This document shows positions 36,459-45,796 of a DNA stretch of 64,000 bases, piece by piece (within the stretch, counting starts at the first letter, position 1; each line of letters starts with the position of its first letter). The stretch is from Gemmobacter sp. 24YEA27 (GTDB lineage: Bacteria; Pseudomonadota; Alphaproteobacteria; Rhodobacterales; Rhodobacteraceae): positions 124,001 to 188,000 of the forward strand of contig NZ_JASJPW010000001.1 in assembly GCF_030052995.1 (NCBI RefSeq). The letters run 5' to 3'. Below the pieces are notes generated by a model. It saw only the letters and a list, made by a program, of their open reading frames with translations, was not told the origin of the DNA and made no database searches. Both the position numbers and the translations under genes were made by a program.

Positions 36459-37622
36459 TCAGCCCCCCACCGCGCGCAACAGCTCGCGCGAGATGATGTG
36501 GCGCTGGATCTCTGAGGTGCCCTCCCAGATCCGTTCGACCCGCGCGTCACGCCAGATCCTTTCCAGCGGCAGTTCATCCATCAGCCCCATGCCGCCATGG
36601 ATCTGGATCGCCTCATCCGCCACCATCGCCAGCACTTCAGTCGCCTTCAGCTTCGCCATCGACATATCGGCTTCGGTCACCGTGCCATGGTCGTATTTCC
36701 AGGCGGCCTCCCGCGTGAGCAACTCAGCCGCTTTCAGCTCCATCGCCATATCAGCGAGCTTAAAGCTCACGCCCTGGAATTTGCCGATCTGGCTCCCGAA
36801 TTGTTTGCGTTCCGCCGAATAAGAGATCGCGTGGTCCAGCGCCCTTTCCGCCCGGCCGAGACAGGTCGAGGCGACCTGCAGCCGTGTCGCGCCCAGCCAG
36901 GAATTCGCGACTTCAAAGCCCTTATGCGGCTCGCCCAGTACCTGCCGCTTGTTCACCCGGCAATCGTCGAATTCCAGCACGGCGTTGGTGTAACCACGAT
37001 GCGAGACGTTCCGATACCCATCGCGCACGTTGAACCCAGGTGTCCCTTTGTCGACAAAAAACGCGGTGATCCGCTTTTTCGGGCCGCGTGGGGTGTCCTC
37101 TTCGCCGGTCGCCATGAAGACGATGGTGAAACCCGCCAGATCGGCGTGGCTGATGAAATGCTTGGTCCCGTTCAGGATCCAGTCGTCGCCATCTTCTCGC
37201 GCCGAGGCCTTCATGCCGCGCAGGTCTGACCCCGCCCCCGGCTCGGTCATCGCAAGGCAATCCCAGGTCTCGCCACGAATGCAGGGCATGAGATATTGTT
37301 CACGCTGCTCGGCATTTCCGGCCAGCAGGATATTTGACGGCCGCGCCACGCAGGTCCAGTGCAGTGCGTAATTGGCGCGCCCCAGCTCCTTCTCGTAAAG
37401 CAACCAGGACAGGGTATCGAGGCCTGCACCGCCGACCTCGGCCGGCATGTTTGCCGCATAAAGCCCGGCCTCGATGGCCTTTTTCTGGACCTCGCGGATC
37501 AGATCCAGCTCCAGCACGCCCGAGCGCTCCACCTCCGCCTCATGCGGGTAAAGCTCGTTCTCGACGAAAGCGCGCGTCGTCTCGACGATCATCTTCTGTT
37601 CTTCGTTCAGGCCAAAATCCAT
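36459..37622 (-). CDS. Acyl-CoA dehydrogenase (gamma-butyrobetainyl-CoA)
   Basis: Encodes 387 residues of the flavin acyl-CoA dehydrogenase family: N-terminal helix MDFGLNEEQKMIVETTRAFV, middle motif CLAMTEPGAGSDLRGM, and C-terminal QIHGGMGLMDELPLERIWRDAR. In context it should oxidise gamma-butyrobetainyl-CoA to crotonobetainyl-CoA, the reverse sense of CaiA in anaerobic E. coli. The start at 37622 lies 4 bases after the upstream stop. Electrons would go to electron-transfer flavoprotein. Context makes this more specific than sequence alone does. Confidence 0.85.
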   Translation of the reverse strand: MDFGLNEEQKMIVETTRAFVENELYPHEAEVERSGVLELDLIREVQKKAIEAGLYAANMPAEVGGAGLDTLSWLLYEKELGRANYALHWTCVARPSNILLAGNAEQREQYLMPCIRGETWDCLAMTEPGAGSDLRGMKASAREDGDDWILNGTKHFISHADLAGFTIVFMATGEEDTPRGPKKRITAFFVDKGTPGFNVRDGYRNVSHRGYTNAVLEFDDCRVNKRQVLGEPHKGFEVANSWLGATRLQVASTCLGRAERALDHAISYSAERKQFGSQIGKFQGVSFKLADMAMELKAAELLTREAAWKYDHGTVTEADMSMAKLKATEVLAMVADEAIQIHGGMGLMDELPLERIWRDARVERIWEGTSEIQRHIISRELLRAVGG

Positions 37623-37626
37623 AACG

Positions 37627-39093
37627 TCAGTCCTTCTTCTGGCCAACGGCGCGGCCCGCGCCCTCGGGCAGCGGCAACCCGGCCTGGGCCTCGGCCACGG
37701 CCTTCAACTTCGCCCAGACCTCGGGCGCCGCCCGCACGGTTTTCCCCGCCTTCATATCGACATGCAGGCAAAGCTGCTCAATCGTCGCGACCACCTCGTC
37801 GCCTTTCAGGATCCGCACAAATGACCGGAACCGTTTCTCATCGGCCGAGATGATCTGCAGCGTACCGGTCAGCCGGTCGCCAAGCTTCGCCTCGCCGAGA
37901 TGGCGTATATGGGTCTCGGCGGAGTAATAGCTGTGCCCCGCCTCCACATAGTCCATCCCGGCCCCGATCAGCCGCAGGAAGGCATCCGCCACTTCCGAGT
38001 TGCAGAAATAATAGCGGCTCTCGGTCATATGGCCGTTATAGTCGATCCAGCCGGGCAGAACCTGCATATGGGCCATGACCAGCGGCGCGGCCTTCGGACC
38101 CTGATCGGTATCGGCGTGGAAGACTGCCGCCCGCCGCTCGTCATGTTCGCGCAAGACCTTGCCCGCGCCCCAGTTGCGCTCTTTCAGAGCGCGCAGGAAG
38201 CCGACGAGGTTCTGATCCCGAATGCGCTCCAGCTCGCGAATGCCATACATCCCCGATTGCGCGTCGGACTGAGATGACACCAGATCGACCAGCTCGTCAT
38301 TGAACTCGGGCACATCCATCAGCTTGGTCCAGGGCCATTTCAGCGCCGGGCCGAATTGCTCCATGAAATGCTTCATCCCGGCCTCGCCGCCCGCGATGCG
38401 ATAGGTCTCGAAAAGCCCCATCTGCCCCCAGCGAAGACCAAAACCCATGCGGATCGCCTCGTCGATCTCTTCGGTCGTGGCGACCCCGTCTTTCAGCATC
38501 CAGAGCGCCTCGCGCCAGACCGCTTCGAGGAAGCGGTTGCCCAGAAACGCGTCGATCTCCTTGCGGATCACCAGCGGGAACATCCCGATGTCTTTCATGA
38601 TCTGCACGGTCTTCTCAACCGTCTCGGGCGTGTTCTTCTCCGACCCCGAGATCTCCGACAAAGGCAGCAGATAGACCGGGTTGAACGGATGGGCGACGAT
38701 GATGTTCTCGGGCGCCGGAGACCCCGTCTGCAGATCAGACGCCTTGAACCCGCTCGTCGAAGACCCGATCAGAACCCCCGGATTGGCCTGCTGCAGCTGC
38801 GCATAGACCTTGTGTTTCAGCTCGATCCGCTCGGACACAGACTCCTGCACATATTCCGCGCCCTCGACCGCCTCGGCCATGGTGCCCGCAAAGCTCAGCT
38901 TCCCCTCCGGCGGCATCGGCACATCTGACAAAGCTGGCAAGGCAAGCCGCGCATTCGACAGGACCGCGTTGATCTTGCGCTCCGCCTCCGGATCGGGGTC
39001 GAACACCGCCACATCCCAGCCATTCAGCAAGAACCGCGCCGTCCAGCCTCCGCCAATGACGCCGCCACCGATAATCGCCGCCTTACGTGCCAT
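37627..39093 (-). CDS. lcdH: L-carnitine dehydrogenase fused to hotdog thioesterase
   Basis: Encodes 488 residues. Residues 1 to about 320 are a 3-hydroxyacyl-CoA dehydrogenase-like domain with the NAD-binding IGGGVIGGGWTARFLLNGWD and a substrate part typical of carnitine dehydrogenase (AHPFNPVYLLPL). Residues about 335-480 are a 4HBT-type thioesterase with the DYNGHM motif (D351-M356). The first domain oxidises L-carnitine to 3-dehydrocarnitine. The second should hydrolyse betainyl-CoA to glycine betaine. In Pseudomonas these are two genes (cdhA, cdhB); the fusion links the steps before and after BKACE. Confidence 0.9.
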   Translation of the reverse strand: MARKAAIIGGGVIGGGWTARFLLNGWDVAVFDPDPEAERKINAVLSNARLALPALSDVPMPPEGKLSFAGTMAEAVEGAEYVQESVSERIELKHKVYAQLQQANPGVLIGSSTSGFKASDLQTGSPAPENIIVAHPFNPVYLLPLSEISGSEKNTPETVEKTVQIMKDIGMFPLVIRKEIDAFLGNRFLEAVWREALWMLKDGVATTEEIDEAIRMGFGLRWGQMGLFETYRIAGGEAGMKHFMEQFGPALKWPWTKLMDVPEFNDELVDLVSSQSDAQSGMYGIRELERIRDQNLVGFLRALKERNWGAGKVLREHDERRAAVFHADTDQGPKAAPLVMAHMQVLPGWIDYNGHMTESRYYFCNSEVADAFLRLIGAGMDYVEAGHSYYSAETHIRHLGEAKLGDRLTGTLQIISADEKRFRSFVRILKGDEVVATIEQLCLHVDMKAGKTVRAAPEVWAKLKAVAEAQAGLPLPEGAGRAVGQKKD

Positions 39094-39135
39094 AGCACGC
39101 GCTCCCTTCCCTGAATCAGGCAGACTTGGCTGCCA

Positions 39136-39175
39136 TCATTTTCTGTCTCTAAATATCCCCGCCGGAGGCATCCGC
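39136..39175 (+). repeat. Dispersed intergenic element, copy 3
   Basis: TCATTTTCTGTCTCTAAATA continuing into TCCCCGCCGGAGGC; 21 of its bases are identical to copy 2. It lies between the BKACE and dehydrogenase genes. Confidence 0.65.
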
Positions 39176-39192
39176 CCACGGCCAGCTGCGCC

Positions 39193-40107
39193 TCATTTCG
39201 GCAAAGGCGCCCGCTTTTCCAGCTTCAGCCGCGCCCGCACCTCTGCCGGCGTGATCACCCGCGCGCCGAGGTTTTCGATGATCGTCACCGCGCGCTCGAC
39301 CAGCTGCGCATTGGTCGCAAGCACGCCCTTGTCGAGCCAGAGATTGTCCTCGAGCCCGACCCGCACATTGCCGCCCGCGATCACACTCGCCGCCACATAG
39401 GCCATCTGGTTGCGCCCCAAAGCAAAGGCCGACCAGTGCCAGGATTTCGGCACATTGTTCACCATGGCAAGGAAGGTGTTCAGGTCATCCGGTGCGCCCC
39501 ACGGCACCCCCATGCAAAGCTGCACCAGCACCGGATCGGGGATAATCCCCTCATCCGCCAGCGCTTTCGCCAGCCAGAGATGCCCGGTATCAAAGGCCTC
39601 GATCTCGATCCTTGTGCCGGAGGCCACCATGCGCTTCGCCATATCCCGCAGCATTCCGGGCGTATTGACCATCACATAATCGGCCTCGTTAAAATTCATC
39701 GTGCCGCAGTCAAGCGTGCAGATCTCGGGGCGGCATTCGACCACATGCGCCACCCGCTCGGCAGCGCCCGCCATATCAGAATGTGCCGCCATGCGGGACA
39801 TGTTCTCGGTGCCGTCAAACAGCATATCGCCGCCCATGCCGGCGGTCAGGTTCAGCACCACATCGGTGCCCGAATCGCGGATGCGTTCGGTCACTTCACG
39901 ATAGAGCGCCGGATCACGCGCCGGCTTGCCGTTCTCCGGGTCGCGGACATGGCAATGCACCACTGCCGCACCGGCTTTGGCGGCATCAATCGCCGAAGTT
40001 GCGATCTGTTCCGGTGAGCGCGGCACATGCGGGCTGCGATCCTGCGTCCCCCCCGACCCGGTCACGGCACAGGTGATGAAAACCTCGCGGTTCATGGTCA
40101 GCGGCAT
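39193..40107 (-). CDS. BKACE-family dehydrocarnitine cleavage enzyme
   Basis: Encodes 304 residues of the DUF849/beta-keto acid cleavage family. Zinc ligands H51 and H53 lie in VVHCHVRDP. The N-terminal ITCAVTGSGG and NLTAGMGGDMLF strands are typical. In carnitine clusters this enzyme joins 3-dehydrocarnitine and acetyl-CoA to give betainyl-CoA and acetoacetate (CdhC). The start at 40107 follows an AGGAAAGAG site. It is the first gene of the leftward operon and is divergent from the regulator. Confidence 0.88.
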   Translation of the reverse strand: MPLTMNREVFITCAVTGSGGTQDRSPHVPRSPEQIATSAIDAAKAGAAVVHCHVRDPENGKPARDPALYREVTERIRDSGTDVVLNLTAGMGGDMLFDGTENMSRMAAHSDMAGAAERVAHVVECRPEICTLDCGTMNFNEADYVMVNTPGMLRDMAKRMVASGTRIEIEAFDTGHLWLAKALADEGIIPDPVLVQLCMGVPWGAPDDLNTFLAMVNNVPKSWHWSAFALGRNQMAYVAASVIAGGNVRVGLEDNLWLDKGVLATNAQLVERAVTIIENLGARVITPAEVRARLKLEKRAPLPK

Positions 40108-40193
40108 AAGAGACTCTTTCCTGTAGCATGGGGCCTGTTGCGCCCGAGATTATCCGGCTTGCCCGCACACGCTTTGCGATTTACGAATTTTTC

Positions 40194-41174
40194 ATGACGG
40201 AAAACGCTATCTTCTCATCGGCACGCGGCCCGCTGACCATCGCGCTCCTTGTGCTGCCCCAGGCCTCGATCCTCGAGGTCGCCTCGGCGCTCGATCCGCT
40301 CCGCAACGCCAACCGCCAGCTTGGGCACGAGGCGTTTCGCTGGCGCGTGGTCTCGCCGGATGGCCAGCCTGTCCCCCTGACCTGCGGATTATCACTGCCC
40401 TCGGACGGGCCGCCCGGCCATGCGGTCGGCGCCGATGCGCTGATCGTGATCTCGGGCTACCGGCTTGACGAGGTCGCGACCCGCCCGCTGATCCGCGAGC
40501 TGACCCGTATCGCGCCCCGGTTCCGGCTGGTCGGCGGGGTTGACAGTGCCCCCTGGGTGCTCGCCCGCGCGGGTCTGCTGAACGGCTACCGTGCCACGGT
40601 GCATTGGGAAGACCTGGAAGACCTCGCCGCCCGCCATCCGCAGATCGAGGTTGTGCCGGACCGCTTCGTGATCGACCGCAACCGCGTGACGATCGGTGGC
40701 GCGGCACCGGCGCAGGATTTCATGTTGCATCTGATCCGCACCCGGCATGGCGCCGGCCTCGCGCGCCAGGTCGCGAACAGCTTTCTCACCGATGCCCGCC
40801 CCGGCCATGAGCCGCAAGTCGCGCCCCTGCGCCGTGACCCTGCGCTCGACCCGCGCGTCACCGCAGCCGTGCGGCGGATGGAGGAGCGGATCGACCAGCC
40901 CGAATCCGCCGCCGCGACCGCCCGCGCCGTCGGTCTTTCGCCACGCCGGCTGGAGATCCTGTTTCGCGACTCTCTGGGCACCACCCCTGCGGCCTGGTGC
41001 CTGACGCTTCGGCTCCAGGCCGCGCGGAGGATGCTGACGGATACACAACACCCCCTGGCGGAAGTGGCCCTGCGCACAGGGTTTTCCGGCCCCTCCACCC
41101 TGTCCCGCGCCTTCCGCAACGCCTGGGGCGAGGCCCCGGGTGCGCTGAGAAAGTCCCGCAAATCGACGACGTAA
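40194..41174 (+). CDS. GlxA-family AraC-type regulator (CdhR-like)
   Basis: Encodes 326 residues. The N-terminal two thirds are a DJ-1/PfpI-like domain without the catalytic cysteine elbow (ITIALLVLPQASILEVASALDP at the start). The C-terminus has two AraC-type helix-turn-helices (AAATARAVGLSPRRLEILF and LAEVALRTGFSGPSTLSRAF). It is the architecture of CdhR/GbdR, which sense carnitine or betaine. The ATG at 40194 is chosen over 40128 because it leaves an 86-bp divergent promoter region and starts next to the domain. It likely activates the carnitine operon. Confidence 0.83.
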   Translation: MTENAIFSSARGPLTIALLVLPQASILEVASALDPLRNANRQLGHEAFRWRVVSPDGQPVPLTCGLSLPSDGPPGHAVGADALIVISGYRLDEVATRPLIRELTRIAPRFRLVGGVDSAPWVLARAGLLNGYRATVHWEDLEDLAARHPQIEVVPDRFVIDRNRVTIGGAAPAQDFMLHLIRTRHGAGLARQVANSFLTDARPGHEPQVAPLRRDPALDPRVTAAVRRMEERIDQPESAAATARAVGLSPRRLEILFRDSLGTTPAAWCLTLRLQAARRMLTDTQHPLAEVALRTGFSGPSTLSRAFRNAWGEAPGALRKSRKSTT

Positions 41175-41189
41175 AGGTCTGAAACCGGC

Positions 41190-41287
41190 ACTTCAGATTT
41201 CTCTTGCGTCACCCCTGCGAGAGGCGTAATCCCGGCGGTGGGACACCTCTCCCCAACGAGAGGCATTTATCTGCAAGGATACCAGAT
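41190..41287 (+). promoter_or_regulatory. serC 5' leader with two exclusive hairpins
   Basis: GAGAGG (41219-41224) can pair with CCTCTC (41246-41251). That same CCTCTC can instead pair with a second GAGAGG (41258-41263), giving a tight 6-bp hairpin just upstream of AAGGAT and the serC ATG. The two stems exclude each other. A conserved serC RNA motif is known in Alphaproteobacteria; I believe this is a member, but alignment to the Rfam model is required. Confidence 0.6.
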
Positions 41288-42442
41288 ATGGCACTCACCG
41301 CCCCGGCCGCGCGCCCGGTCAATCCGCGTTTTTCTTCGGGCCCCTGCGCGAAGATCCCCGGCTTCTCCCTCGATATGCTTGCTGATGCGCCTTTGGGCCG
41401 CTCGCACCGTGCCGCTGCAGGCAAGGCCAAGCTGAAAGAGGCCATCGACCTTACCCGTGAGATTCTTGGCGTCCCTGCGGATTACCGCATCGGGATCGTC
41501 CCCGCTTCCGATACCGGCGCTGTGGAAATGGCGCTCTGGTCGCTGCTTGGCGCGCGGCCCGTTGAGATGCTCGCCTGGGAGAGCTTTGGCGAAGGCTGGG
41601 TGACCGATGTGGTCAGGCAGCTGAAACTCGACGCCACTGTGCGCAAGGCGCCTTATGGTGAGATCGTTGATTTTGCCGAAGTCGATTTCGATAAGGACGT
41701 GGTGTTCACCTGGAACGGCACCACTTCGGGCGTGCGTCTGCCCAATGCCGATGTGATCCCTGCCGACCGCGAGGGCCTGACCATCTGCGACGCCACATCT
41801 TCGGCTTTCGCGATGGAGATGGACTGGGCGAAGCTGGATGTGACCACCTTCTCCTGGCAGAAAGTGCTGGGCGGTGAGGGCGGCCATGGCGTCCTGATCC
41901 TGTCGCCGCGCGCGGTGGAACGGCTGGAAACCTATACCCCGGCCTGGCCGCTGCCGAAGATTTTCCGCCTGACCTCGAAAGGCAAGATCTCGGAAGGGAT
42001 CTTTGTTGGCGAGACCATCAACACGCCGTCCATGCTCTGTGTGGAAGATTACCTCGTCGCGCTGAAATGGGCGAAAACCATCGGCGGGCTGAAAGGGCTG
42101 ATCGCCCGCTCGGAGGCCAATGCGAATGAGGTGAAGAGCTTCATCGCAGGCAAGGACTGGATCGCCAATCTGGCAGTGGATCCGGCAACGGCCTCCTGCA
42201 CCAGCGTATGTGTGAAATTCACAGATCCGCGCATCACGGATGGCGCCGCTTTCGCCAAAAATGTTGCAAAAAGGCTGGAGGCTGAAGGCGTGGCGCTGGA
42301 TGCCGGAGCCTATCGCGATGCGCCTCCGGGCCTGCGGATCTGGTGTGGTGCGACAGTCGAACAGGCCGATGTGCGCGCGCTGATGCCCTGGGTTGAATAC
42401 GCGTTCAACGTCGAGATTGCGGCGCTGACTGTCGCAGCCTGA
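41288..42442 (+). CDS. serC: Phosphoserine aminotransferase
   Basis: Encodes 384 residues of the class V aminotransferase family. It makes O-phosphoserine from 3-phosphohydroxypyruvate and glutamate in serine synthesis. The PLP lysine is K192 in [13 protein letters not shown]. The start [20 protein letters not shown] is the form found in Rhodobacterales. The upstream leader suggests RNA-level control. serA follows 75 bases later, separated by a hairpin. Confidence 0.94.
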   Translation: MALTAPAARPVNPRFSSGPCAKIPGFSLDMLADAPLGRSHRAAAGKAKLKEAIDLTREILGVPADYRIGIVPASDTGAVEMALWSLLGARPVEMLAWESFGEGWVTDVVRQLKLDATVRKAPYGEIVDFAEVDFDKDVVFTWNGTTSGVRLPNADVIPADREGLTICDATSSAFAMEMDWAKLDVTTFSWQKVLGGEGGHGVLILSPRAVERLETYTPAWPLPKIFRLTSKGKISEGIFVGETINTPSMLCVEDYLVALKWAKTIGGLKGLIARSEANANEVKSFIAGKDWIANLAVDPATASCTSVCVKFTDPRITDGAAFAKNVAKRLEAEGVALDAGAYRDAPPGLRIWCGATVEQADVRALMPWVEYAFNVEIAALTVAA

Positions 42443-42450
42443 TTGGTTTT

Positions 42451-42470
42451 CGGGGGCGTCCGCGCCCCCG
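42451..42470 (+). terminator. Hairpin between serC and serA
   Basis: CGGGGGCG-TCCG-CGCCCCCG: an 8-bp perfect stem without a U-tract. It may attenuate rather than stop transcription, since serA probably shares the operon. Confidence 0.5.
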
Positions 42471-42517
42471 CCCCTCACAATTCTCTCCCCTGAGACCCCC
42501 ATTCAAGGAGCCCCACA

Positions 42518-44113
42518 ATGGCCCCCCGCGTTCTCGTATCCGACGAATTGAGTGAAACCGCTGTCCAGATCTTCCGCGACCGTGGCGTCGAGGTCGATTA
42601 CCTGCCGAAGCTTGGCAAGGACAAAGAAAAGCTGGCCGAGATCATCGGTCAGTATGATGGTTTGGCGATCCGTTCGGCCACCAAAGTGACCGAGAAGCTG
42701 CTGGCCCAGGCCACCCGGCTGAAAGTGGTGGGCCGCGCCGGGATCGGTGTCGACAATGTCGATATTCCGGCGGCGTCGAAAAAGGGCGTGATCGTGATGA
42801 ACACGCCGTTCGGCAATTCGGTCACCACCGCCGAACATGCGATTGCGATGATGTTTGCGGTGGCGCGCCAGCTGCCCGAGGCGAGCGTCTCGACCCATGC
42901 CGGCAAATGGGAAAAGTCGAAATTCATGGGGGTTGAGCTGTTCAACAAGACCCTCGGCGTGATCGGAGCCGGCAATATCGGCGGCATCGTCTGTGATCGC
43001 GCGGTGGGTCTGAAGATGAAGGTCGTGGCCTTTGACCCCTTCCTGTCGGAAGAGCGCGCGAAACAGCTGGGTGTGACCAAGGTCGAGCTGGACGAATTGC
43101 TGGCGCGGGCCGATTTCATCACGCTGCATGTGCCGCTGACCGACAAGACCCGGGGCATTCTGAACGCCGAGACCATCGCGAAAACCAGGCCGGGCGTCAG
43201 GATCATCAACTGCGCGCGGGGCGGTCTGGTCGATGAGGCAGCACTGGCCGAAGCTCTGAAATCGGGCCATGTCGCGGGCGCGGCCTTTGACGTGTTTGAA
43301 ACCGAGCCGGCGACCGAAAGCCCGCTGTTCAACCTGCCGAATGTGGTTGTGACCCCGCATCTTGGGGCCTCGACCACCGAGGCACAGGAGAATGTCGCAC
43401 TGCAGGTCGCCGAGCAGATGTCGGATTACCTGTTGACCGGCGCGGTGCAAAACGCGCTGAACATGCCAAATGTGACCGCCGAAGAGGCCACCGTTATGGG
43501 GCCCTGGATCCGGCTTGCCTCGCATATCGGGTCGTTCATCGGGCAGATGACCGATGAACCGGTGAAGGCGGTGAACATCCTCTATGACGGCCGCGTGGCG
43601 GAGATGAACCTGCCGGCGCTGAACCAGGCGGTGATCGCGGGCGTGTTGAAGGCTCATAATCCGGATGTGAACCTCGTCTCGGCTCCGAGTGTGGCGAAGG
43701 ACAAAGGGATCCAGATCTCGACCACGCGTCAGGATAAGTCGGGCTCGTTTGACGCCTATATCAAGGTCACGATGGTGACCGATAAGCGCGAGCGCTCGGC
43801 CGCGGGGACGGTGTTCTCGGATGGGAAGCCGCGGTTCATCCAGATCAAGGGCATCAATATCGACGCCGAGATCGGGGCGCATATGCTCTACACCACCAAT
43901 GACGACGTGCCGGGGATCATCGGTCTTCTCGGCATGACCATGGGCAAGAACAACGTCAATATCGCGAACTTCACCCTCGGCCGGTCGGCAGTGGGCGAGG
44001 ATGCCATTGCACTTCTGTATCTCGACGGGCCGATTGACGCGAAAGTGGTCGATACGCTGGAGGCGACGGGCATGTTCCAGCAGGTCAAGCCGCTGGTGTT
44101 CGACGTCGCCTGA
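42518..44113 (+). CDS. serA: D-3-phosphoglycerate dehydrogenase
   Basis: Encodes 531 residues, the long SerA type. NAD-binding motif GVIGAGNIGGIVCDRA, catalytic His region VVTPHLGAST, an intervening ASB domain and a C-terminal ACT domain (DVPGIIGLLGMTMGKNNVNI) are visible. It catalyses the first step of serine synthesis. The AAGGAG site lies 7 bases before the ATG. The ACT domain may bind serine, though many long-form enzymes are not strongly inhibited. Confidence 0.95.
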   Translation: MAPRVLVSDELSETAVQIFRDRGVEVDYLPKLGKDKEKLAEIIGQYDGLAIRSATKVTEKLLAQATRLKVVGRAGIGVDNVDIPAASKKGVIVMNTPFGNSVTTAEHAIAMMFAVARQLPEASVSTHAGKWEKSKFMGVELFNKTLGVIGAGNIGGIVCDRAVGLKMKVVAFDPFLSEERAKQLGVTKVELDELLARADFITLHVPLTDKTRGILNAETIAKTRPGVRIINCARGGLVDEAALAEALKSGHVAGAAFDVFETEPATESPLFNLPNVVVTPHLGASTTEAQENVALQVAEQMSDYLLTGAVQNALNMPNVTAEEATVMGPWIRLASHIGSFIGQMTDEPVKAVNILYDGRVAEMNLPALNQAVIAGVLKAHNPDVNLVSAPSVAKDKGIQISTTRQDKSGSFDAYIKVTMVTDKRERSAAGTVFSDGKPRFIQIKGINIDAEIGAHMLYTTNDDVPGIIGLLGMTMGKNNVNIANFTLGRSAVGEDAIALLYLDGPIDAKVVDTLEATGMFQQVKPLVFDVA

Positions 44114-44140
44114 ACCGGTGGCGTCTCCGTCGGCTTGCCC

Positions 44141-44164
44141 GTGGGATATTTAAAGACAGATGAA
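44141..44164 (-). repeat. Dispersed intergenic element, copy 4
   Basis: GTGGGATATTTAAAGACAGATGA; a diverged inverted copy of the 36076/39136 element, directly before the serA terminator. Confidence 0.5.
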
Positions 44165-44166
44165 AT

Positions 44167-44195
44167 AAAAAAGGGAGCCATTCCGGCTCCCTTTT
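44167..44195. terminator. Bidirectional terminator between serA and gnd
   Basis: AAAAGGGAGCC-ATTCC-GGCTCCCTTTT. Poly-A and poly-T flanks serve both convergent genes. Confidence 0.9.
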
Positions 44196-44200
44196 CCTTT

Positions 44201-45609
44201 TCAGGCGTGGTTGCCCCAGGGACCATGATGGATCGGCTTTCCGTCGAGCCGGTCAAAGCCATGGGCGCCGAAGAAGTCGCGCTGGCCCTGCAGCATATTG
44301 GCGGTGCCGCGCGCGGTGCGCATCTGATCGAACCAGGCGAGGCCGGCGGAAAGCGCGGGCAGGCTATGGCCTTTGAGCGCGGCGGTCGCGACCACGCGGC
44401 GCAGCGCCTCGTGATGCTGTTTCAGAAGCGCGGTGAAACCTGGTGCGAGGATCAGGTTGCGTGCGGGGTCTTCGCTCAGGGCCTGGGCCATCTGGTCAAG
44501 CATCGCCGAGCGGATGATGCAGCCTTCGCGCCAGACCTTAGCGCATTCCGGCAGCGGCACGCCCCAGTTCCAGGTCTTCGACGCCGCATCCAGCATGGTG
44601 AAGCCCTGGGCGTAACACAGGATCTTGCCCGCGATCAGCGCGCCTTCGAGGTCTTTCAGGCTGAGCCCGCCGCCGAGCGGCCGCGGCCCGGCACCGAAGA
44701 CCGCCTCACCCGCCTGGCGTTCGTCACGCCGCGCCGAGACATTGCGCGCCATCACGGCAGCTTCGATCACCGGGACCGGTGCGCTGAGATGCTGCGCCTC
44801 GATCGCGGTCCAGCGCCCGGTGCCTTTCTGGCCGGCGGCGTCGAGGATCACATCGAGCATGGCGGCGCCGGTTTCCGGATCGGTCGCGCGGGCGACCTTG
44901 CCCGAGATCTCGATCAGGTAAGAGCGCAGCGCGCCTTCATTCCAGGCCTCGAACACCGCGGCGATGCCGGGGGCGGCCATATCCATACCGTCGCGCATAA
45001 GGCCGTAAACTTCGGCAATCATTTGCATATCGGCATATTCGATGCCGTTATGGACGGTTTTCACGAAATGCCCCGCCCCGCCCGGCCCCATCCAGGTCGC
45101 GCATGGCGTGCCGTCATGTTTCGCCGAAATCGCCTCCATGATCGGGGCGACGCGGTCCCAGGCGGCGCGCGGCCCCCCGCCCATGATCGCCGGGCCGTGA
45201 CGGGCGCCCTCTTCGCCGCCCGAGACCCCCATGCCGATAAAGGGCACGCCCTGGGCGACCGCTTCGGCGGCGCGGCGTTCGGTATCGTGGAAATTGGCGT
45301 TGCCGGCGTCGATGATCAGATCATCGGGCCCCATCAACGGCCGGAGCGCCGCGATCATCTGATCCACCGCATCGCCCGCCGGCACCATCAGGATGATCGC
45401 GCGCGGCACGGCAATCGCCGCCACCAGATCTTCCAGCGTCTCGGCCGGAGTGAGACGCGCGGCCAGATCCCCGGCCTCTGCATGGAATTTCTGGGTCACA
45501 TCATGGCTGCGATTCCAGACCGCGATCCGATGTCCCTTTTCCGCGATATTGAGAGCGAGGGCCGCGCCCATCACCCGAGCCCGACCAGACCGATTTCTGC
45601 AAGCGCCAT
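44201..45609 (-). pseudogene. gnd: 6-phosphogluconate dehydrogenase, frameshifted near the start
   Basis: From the ATG at 45609 the protein begins MALAEIGLVGLG and then hits a stop. One extra base in the CCC at 45574-45576 restores GLGVMGAALALNIAEKGHR and the complete enzyme, 469 residues, matching normal Gnd length. The catalytic lysine region FVKTVHNGIEYADMQ and the C-terminal domain ending DGKPIHHGPWGNHA are intact. It converts 6-phosphogluconate to ribulose 5-phosphate. With every later motif intact, an assembly error is more likely than loss. Alternatively, internal initiation would give a protein without a functional NADP-binding loop. Confidence 0.86.
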
Positions 45610-45796
45610 CTGAGCCTCCTGAACTGATTTGCCCCCGTTTAGCTGCCGCGCATTGTTAGCGCAAACACTCCCTGCGGATCTTTGTCGGTTCAGGTCAGGA
45701 TTGGCTTGCGGCGAGAGGGTTGTCGGCCTAAGCCTTGCCCGATCCCGCAGCCTGCGGCAATGCCGGGCATGCGGAACGGATGCAGGAGCCCCCCCC

